This document shows positions 18,596-22,851 of a stretch of DNA of 22,851 nt, in pieces; position 1 is the first letter of the stretch, and each line of letters begins with the position of its first letter. The stretch is from Chara braunii (taxonomy: Eukaryota; Streptophyta; Charophyceae; Charales; Characeae), in assembly GCA_003427395.1 (NCBI GenBank), contig BFEA01000134.1, positions 748,712 through 771,562 on the forward strand. Reading direction: 5' to 3'. The notes under the pieces are model-generated. The model was not told where the DNA came from, made no database searches, and saw nothing but the letters and a program-made list of their open reading frames with translations. A program made the translations under genes and the position numbers.

Positions 18596-19015
18596 TTTTT
18601 TTTTTTTTTTTTTTTTAAACAGGCAACCTAATGTCGTATGATCCAGGCACTTCGGCCTGGTTCATACGATGGCTGCTTTTGAATTATAAAAGCCAAAAAC
18701 AGGGTCCGCCATCCCTCACATCATCGAAAAGGCTCAACAAAAACTGCGGTCTGATTCATATGACGACTGCTTTAGAGCTATAAAAGCCTAAAAATGGGTC
18801 CAGCATCCCTTACATCACACCCAGGCACATGTCCTGTTCCATTTACCCTAATCTAATGTGCGAGTTATCCCTAATCTATCAGTATTCAATCCTACATCCC
18901 TCACAAAGTCCGACCATTAACCCTGGTCACAGTCAGCAGTGAAAACTGAAAACTCGAAAAATCAGCAAACTCAACACAAAAACATAGACAAATGCAATGT
19001 CAGGAAGATATTATC
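18581..19015 (-). mobile_element. retroposon (SINE-like) with 16-bp target duplication, inserted in the LINE
   Basis: TCAGGAAGATATTATC occurs at 18580-18595 and again at 19000-19015. Between them lies a 404-bp insert (18596-18999) that starts on the + strand with 21 T, so it has a poly(A) tail on the - strand. Joining the flanks restores the LINE frame (EQIQEDII continuing into IQWEKIKQRL). Next to the tail is a stem-loop (18635-18648 with 18655-18668, 13 of 14 pairs, loop ACTTCG). The body holds two copies of a 63-bp unit (18661 and 18755, period 94). No coding frame. Confidence 0.92.
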
Positions 19016-19240
19016 ATTCAATGGGAGAAAATAAAACAGAGGTTAGCTTTCCTCTACTCTAGACAAGAAATCAGACAGATCATTGGAAATTTCTGCAAAG
19101 ACTGGCTGGGCGGGGAACAAGGAGGTTGGATCGCAAAGGTTGTGTGGAAAGGAAGGGAGAGTGGAGGGGATGAAGTTGGGGACGGGGAAAGAGACTACTA
19201 CCTACGCTTTCAGGACTGGGCGAAGATTGATCCTTTTTTT
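19016..19240 (+). pseudogene. LINE ORF2 C-terminal end, beyond the retroposon
   Basis: Continues the LINE frame after the target duplication: IQWEKIKQRLAFLYSRQEIR, IIGNFCKDWLGGEQGGW, then a Gly/Glu-rich stretch and YYLRFQDWAKIDPFF. The exact stop cannot be fixed because the sequence from about 19239 belongs to a repeat that also occurs at 20604. Confidence 0.7.
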
Positions 19241-19376
19241 CTGCTTAATGTCAGATTTTGGGGACTTCTTCCCGCCTTCACCTTTGTCGCTGGTGGACAT
19301 GGAATGGTATGGGAAGGGGTAATAAGCAACAGTAGGAAGGAAAAAGGTGCAAGAGGGTAAGGGATAGAGAAGGGCG
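19239..19376 (+). repeat. dispersed repeat, copy 1
   Basis: About 130 bases from TTTCTGCTT through GGGATAGAGAAGG, nearly identical to 20602-20739. The second copy has a few extra bases (CGGCC) after the first nine. Lies at the 3' edge of the LINE; it may be the LINE's 3' untranslated region, in which case the copy at 20602 is a second LINE tail. Confidence 0.85.
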
Positions 19377-19474
19377 GTGAGAGGAACTTGTAGATAGTAA
19401 TAGTTTCAGGTGCCAGCTCTTTGCTTTTTCTGCTCAGTCAATCCCCTGGACTCCGGGGCAATCAATGCTGACAG

Positions 19475-19870
19475 CTGTGTAGCACACCGAACATGTTCGG
19501 CGCCCCACCGAGCAGCCGAACGTGTTCGGACGCTCGGCGGAGTGCGAACCGACCATGTTCGGCCGAGCACAAATTAGGGGGCTGCCAAGCGCATCCTCAT
19601 GTGTATGTGGTGTGTGGGGTGTGTGTGGGGTGTCTATGGGGTGCCTGGGGGTGCGTGTGTATGGAGTGTGTGTGTGTGTGTATGTTTAGGAGTGATGAGT
19701 GATGCCCCCCAGGGGCCCCCAACCCCTATATATATATAAAATAAAAATAAAAATAAAAAAAATAAAAATGCTCAGGCTCGGTCTACTTTCGGCCACGTTC
19801 GGGCTCAGTGACCGGGCTCGGTACCGAGCGCTCGGGTTCGGTCACCGAGCCCGAGCGCGATGCTACACAG
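19475..19870. mobile_element. 396-bp MITE with 10-bp TIRs and 8-bp TSD
   Basis: The ends are CTGTGTAGCA and TGCTACACAG, perfectly inverted. They are flanked by GCTGACAG at 19467-19474 and 19871-19878, a perfect 8-bp direct repeat. 8-bp TSDs fit the hAT superfamily; the ends differ from those of the element at 11268, so this is another family. Inside are CCGAACATGTTCGG (19487-19500), GCTCGGTACCGAGC (19816-19829), and a 31-nt hairpin at 19828-19858 with 15-bp arms and one G-T pair. A GT/G-rich tract with four G runs (19616-19651) and an AAAAT-rich tract (about 19737-19769) are also present. No transposase. Confidence 0.92.
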
Positions 19871-19916
19871 GCTGACAGGAATCTTCTATTTTTTGGATCT
19901 CTGTTTGTACTATGAT

Positions 19917-20075
19917 TTAAACCACCAGTACTTGGCCCAGCTATCGGCCGCGGAAAAAAATAGAGTAGAAACGTTTCTAGTTGGATGAATTTGGGCGCTC
20001 CTGTAGTGGCCCGTACGTTTGCGAAAATCGCGTAGCGTTAACGCTACCCGACTTTAGGAAGTACTGGTGGTTTAA
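19917..20075. mobile_element. 159-bp MITE with TTAA ends
   Basis: TTAAACCACCAGTACTT (19917-19933) is the exact reverse complement of 20059-20075. The outermost TTAA on both sides could be the TTAA target duplication of piggyBac-type elements, leaving 13-bp TIRs. The centre has the palindrome GTAGCGTTAACGCTAC (about 20031-20046). Confidence 0.8.
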
Positions 20076-20085
20076 GTCTGTATAA

Positions 20086-20222
20086 GGGATGCTGGACCCG
20101 GTTTCCAGCAGGTGATGCTCCCCACCAATAGACGGAGCCTCCCCCTAGGTGGTAGTAGTGTCTGCTTTTATCAGCACCACTAACATTGAAGGAGAGTTGT
20201 TCGGAAAAAAAAAAAAAAAAAA
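20086..20222 (+). mobile_element. hairpin-headed SINE-like element, copy A
   Basis: Head: GGGATGCTGGACCCGGTTTCC, then AGCAGGTGATGCTCCCCACC. The GCTGGA…TCCAGC stem is followed by a GGTG…CACC stem. It ends in 18 A (20205-20222). The same head with an A-rich tail recurs at 22418 (+) and 21955-22146 (-), which defines a family. Confidence 0.6.
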
Positions 20223-20429
20223 CTCTTTTTTGTCTCTACTGAAGTTACCCCCCCCCAAAAAAAAGACGCTTCCATTCTCCATACCGTCCCTTCTTTTTTT
20301 TTTCTTTTTTTTTTCTGGGAAACGTCAGAGCTGCAATGATCTGGCCAGAGTGCCACTGGAGGAGAAGCTGTGCAACTGCGAAAACTGGTTCAAGACTCTG
20401 GAGTCTAGACTCTTTTCAGTACCCGGGGG
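20223..20429 (+). repeat. diverged copy of the 15265-15415 repeat
   Basis: Shares CTCTTTTTTGTCTC, TACTGAAGTT, TTCCATTCTCCATAC, and AACGTCAGAGCTGCAATG followed by ATCTGGCCA with the stretch upstream of the LINE at 15265-15415, in the same orientation. It follows the poly(A) of copy A directly. Confidence 0.75.
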
Positions 20430-20910
20430 AAGGATGGTAGACTACCTTCTTCGCCCGAAGATATTAACACACATGCATTGTAAAAAAAATGAATAGAACC
20501 TATTGGCGTTGTATCCGAAAATCAGTACTATTCTACTAGCATGCATATTATACGTTGTATTCTTCGAACAGAATTTACCCTATGCGTTGTATCCGTCATT
20601 TCTGCTTCGGCCAATGTCAGATTTTGGGGACTTCTTCCCGCCTTCACCTTTGGCGCTGGTGGACATGGAATGGTATGGGAAGGGGTAATGGGCAACAGTA
20701 GGAAGGAAAAAGGTGCAAGAGGGTAAGGGATAGAGAAGGATGGTGGACTACCTTCTTCGCCCGAAGATAACACATATGCATTGTAAAAAAAATGAATAGA
20801 ACGCATTGGCGTTGTATCCGAAAATCAGTACTATTCTAATAGCACGGATATTATACGTTGTATTCTTCAAACAGAATTTACCCTATGCGTTGTATTCATT
20901 TACAACGCAT
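20430..20910 (+). repeat. 306-bp tandem duplication with GCGTTGTAT motifs
   Basis: The stretch beginning AAGGATGGTRGACTACC at 20430 recurs at 20736. The first unit includes the dispersed repeat copy 2 (20602-20739). Each unit contains several GCGTTGTAT-like motifs. At the right end ATGCGTTGTA and TACAACGCAT (about 20885-20910) form a 10-bp perfect hairpin with a 6-base loop. Confidence 0.85.
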
Positions 20911-21267
20911 ATGCGCTATGTTCGGGGGAAGAAGGTTGTAACGAGAAACAGGAAAGGGGAGATTATACCACCAGTACCTACCGCATTTTTAGGCTGAATC
21001 GGTGCACCGCGTGGGTCCATATGCATTTGTGTCAGAGGGGGCCTACATTGTCCCCATGTTTGCTCGGCCCGAGACCTCCGTGAATTTCCCACACTCTCCC
21101 TCAGAGGCAGTGCTTTTTTTTCTTTTCCTTTTTCTTTTTGTTGAACAAAAGCTTGTCTTTATTATTTAATATACAAACTGGGACGCGGGCCCCGCTTCCG
21201 TTACAAGAACAGCAGAACAGCAGCCCCGGCTGGGTTCCGGATCCGGCAACTGCGGCCGGATTCACAT
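20911..21267. other. no gene or repeat border recognised
   Basis: Mixed sequence with a T-rich tract at 21114-21139 and short CAG-type repeats (AACAGCAG twice near 21209). No coding frame or terminal repeats supported. Confidence 0.4.
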
Positions 21268-21371
21268 CGGGGGCTAGGTCCCACTTGCACGAATTAAGAG
21301 ATACTGACCATAGATTGCAAAGATCAACGGCCGAAAAATCCTAATTTGCACAAGTGGGACCTTGCCCCCCG
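21268..21371. mobile_element. 104-bp MITE-like inverted-repeat element
   Basis: The left end CGGGGGCTAGGTCCCACTTG is matched in inverted orientation by the right end (21349-21371), which reads CAAGTGGGACCTTGCCCC. Complementarity extends with mismatches to about 28 bp. The loop carries GATTGCAAAGATCAACGGCC, a phrase I associate with plant MITE interiors from memory only. No clear TSD. Confidence 0.65.
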
Positions 21372-21954
21372 ACTGCAGAAAATGTTCATCCTAGGTAATC
21401 AGGCCAGCAATCACCAATGACTGGCAATCATTGCATTTATAGATTCATAGCTATAGAAACAAGTGCGGCAGTGCCACAATTTGAAACCCTAAATGCGAAA
21501 ACAAAAACACCAGTCTGAGAGCGCCGTCGAACTCGAAACGGCTATGAAAGTCCTGCGCACCGTCATTGGGCCTTTTCTGTTTGTTTTCCCATGATCTTGT
21601 CTTACACGAGGACTGACGCCTGTAGTTATGACACCTGGCCGGGACCACGGAGCACAGTACTTTCACCGCTCTTTCAAGTTGGGCGGCCGTTCTTTTTGAC
21701 CGTTGGTGGGTCTTTTTTTTTGCCCATTTGAAACTCCTTTCTGACATAAAACACACTTGCCCCTTCGCTATATTATCTCAATTCCCCTTGCTTCCCCGGG
21801 AAGCGTACTTCATAGAACGCCCGGTAATTATGGCTGTATCTGGACTTAAAGTTGCATCAAATACAACTACAATGAGCGGGTGTTCTATTCCGGTGAGGAC
21901 TGTAGGAAGGAATTATACTGCAATCTGTGGCTGACTAGATAGCTCTGCTTCAAT
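21372..21954. other. no gene recognised
   Basis: Mixed sequence with no supported coding frame. A minor hairpin CAATGACTGGCAATCATTG lies near 21414. Confidence 0.4.
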
Positions 21955-22146
21955 TTCTTTTCTTTTCTCTTTTCTTTTTTTTTCCCTTTTCTCTTCGTTT
22001 TTTCTTGCCAAAAAAGAAGAGCCCTTGTGTAAGCCCTCTATCCTGGCGGTGGCAAGAGAGCCGTCAGAATTGAGGGCTTGTCTTCCGGGCTGCTCCATCG
22101 ATTGGTGGGAAGCACCACCTGCTGGAAACCGGGTCCAGCGTGCCCT
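21955..22146 (-). mobile_element. hairpin-headed SINE-like element, copy C
   Basis: On the - strand it starts GGGCACGCTGGACCCGG and keeps both head stems (TTCCAGC, GGTG…CACC), then about 75 bases further reaches an A/G-rich tail (T/C-rich on the + strand, 21955-22014). Inverted relative to copies A and B. Confidence 0.55.
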
Positions 22147-22225
22147 TTCTAAGTAAGGGAGTACAGGTCACTCAGAACTTAGTCTTTCAAATTGAAAGTG
22201 TTTGGTACAGGTAGAAGACCCTCTG

Positions 22226-22327
22226 AAGGGCTACCTTTGATGGTTGTGTTTCTTTTTTTTCCTTCTTTTTTTTATTTTTTTTTATTTTTTTTTTTCTGCA
22301 AGGGCTAGCTTTGATGGTTGTGTTTCT
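22226..22327. repeat. 28-bp direct repeats flanking a T-rich tract
   Basis: 22226-22253 and 22300-22327 are identical except for one base. Between them are 46 bases that are almost all T with a few C and A. It looks like the target duplication of a tail-only insertion, or a replication-slippage duplication. Confidence 0.85.
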
Positions 22328-22417
22328 GGCGCCCTCTGGGGAAAGACGCCAGTAGGAGGGGGGTTTCTCCTGATACTATTTTGACTGTAACAGTTATTAT
22401 TCTGACAGTGTGGTGAA

Positions 22418-22491
22418 GGGGACGCTGGACTCAGTTTCCAGCACGCGAAGCTCCCCATGAATAGAAGGAGTCGTTAAAAAAAAAAAAAAAA
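22418..22491 (+). mobile_element. hairpin-headed SINE-like element, copy B (short)
   Basis: GGGGACGCTGGACTCAG, TTTCCAGCACGCGAAGCTCCCC, then AATAGAAGGAG and 16 A (22476-22491). The second stem is damaged. GGAGTC occurs just before the tail and again right after it. Confidence 0.5.
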
Positions 22492-22514
22492 GGAGTCATC
22501 AACCACAGACTTCA

Positions 22515-22545
22515 ATCCGAAAGATGCCCTTATCTTCTTTCGGAT
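22515..22545. repeat. 9-bp perfect hairpin
   Basis: ATCCGAAAG (22515-22523) pairs with CTTTCGGAT (22537-22545), with a 13-nt loop. No U tract follows and no gene precedes it, so I do not call a terminator. Confidence 0.7.
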
Positions 22546-22694
22546 ATACCCCAAATACAGCTTTAATAACCGTGCGTTGTATTAGGGGAAAGAAGGTAGG
22601 GCACAGTCAAGGTTTTCAGTTTTAAATGCATTTCAGTCACCGTAACTTTCGTGAAGTTCGCTCCAAAGTGAGGACAATCGTGAATGCATCCAAC

Positions 22695-22820
22695 CAGTGC
22701 CTTCACCGTGAATGTGACTGGCTGGTCATATGGCCCTGCGCCTGTGAACGGCCAGACCACGAAAACGCAGTGTTTTTTTTTTTGTTTTGTTGTTTTTTTG
22801 GGCTCACCCTACAGTAGCGA

Positions 22821-22851
<31 letters not shown>
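22695..22851. mobile_element. second copy (left end) of the hAT-like element, cut by the window edge
   Basis: CAGTGCCTTCACCGTGAATG followed by TGACTGG matches the left end of the element at 11268 in 20 of 27 positions. Further inside, GTGAACGGCC, GACCAC-AAA and a poly(T) come in the same order as in that element. It ends in a poly(A) run (22823-22851) at the window edge. Confidence 0.65.

Larger units (their letters stand above)
15463..19239 (+). mobile_element. 5'-truncated LINE (non-LTR retrotransposon)
   Basis: It carries RT and the C-terminal zinc-binding domain but no endonuclease, so the 5' end is missing. The coding sequence is broken by TAA (16857), TGA (17115), a frameshift near 17387, TGA (18068) and a 404-bp retroposon at 18596. 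A frame before the RT (about 15469-15582, RWQGIKIRRNHEFLFFRHVQ) may be part of the linker between endonuclease and RT, displaced by another frameshift. The 3' limit is put where a different dispersed repeat begins (about 19239). Confidence 0.92.

Noticed and set aside
18596-18999. Intron in the LINE coding sequence
   Set aside because: No GT-AG borders are possible at any offset within the 16-bp repeat, and the insert starts with poly(T) flanked by a target duplication.
1-22851. tRNA, rRNA or other standard RNA genes
   Set aside because: By eye I saw no tRNA cloverleaf or conserved rRNA blocks; a covariance-model scan would be needed to exclude degenerate ones.

Overview
The window reads as a transposon-dense piece of a large eukaryotic nuclear genome, most likely a plant-lineage organism. 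A streptophyte alga such as Chara is my best guess, from the DUF7869-type protein, the chromodomain Ty3/gypsy element, the plant-type LINE and the spliceosomal-looking acceptor sites. This is inference; nothing in the window names the species. Bacterial features (operons, ribosome binding sites, CRISPR) are absent. One assembly gap of 388 N lies at 11383-11770, and the window ends in a poly(A) run.

Layout. 1-1120: GC-rich satellite with a 242-243 bp higher-order period, bounded by (GA)n on the left and (TC)n on the right. 1121-5834: a decayed gene cluster on the + strand. It holds a DUF7869-like gene whose frame continues through four in-frame TGA codons (1952-4150), a tandem duplication of its tail, and two tandem paralogues of an unrecognised small protein (4498-5096 and 5268-5834). 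5835-7050: AT-rich spacer with GA/CT microsatellites. About 7050-13490: a 5'-truncated, degenerate Ty3/gypsy chromovirus on the - strand (zinc knuckle, protease, RT, RNase H, integrase, chromodomain). Its RT is split by a hAT-like non-autonomous element with an 8-bp target duplication. 13540-15232: a PIF/Harbinger-type transposase gene with an intact D/D/E triad, between two diverged direct repeats that share an 18-nt palindrome. About 15240-19240: a 5'-truncated LINE on the + strand (RT, zinc-binding C-terminus), interrupted by a 404-bp poly(A)-tailed retroposon flanked by a 16-bp target duplication. 19240-22851: a mosaic of short non-autonomous elements. These include a 396-bp element with 10-bp TIRs and 8-bp TSDs, a 159-bp element with TTAA ends, a 104-bp inverted-repeat element, three hairpin-headed A-tailed SINE-like copies, tandem repeats, and the start of a second copy of the hAT-like element seen at 11268.

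How it fits together. Almost everything is mobile DNA in different states of decay. The insertions are nested and can be ordered: the hAT-like element is younger than the chromovirus it splits, and the retroposon is younger than the LINE it splits. In-frame stops are mostly TGA or TAG where Trp or Arg is expected, which points to C-to-T decay rather than a changed genetic code. The part least explained by known families is the DUF7869 gene with its duplicated tail and the paralogous small-protein pair (1952-5834). No terminal inverted repeats or target duplications were found for that cluster, so its mobility is unproven.
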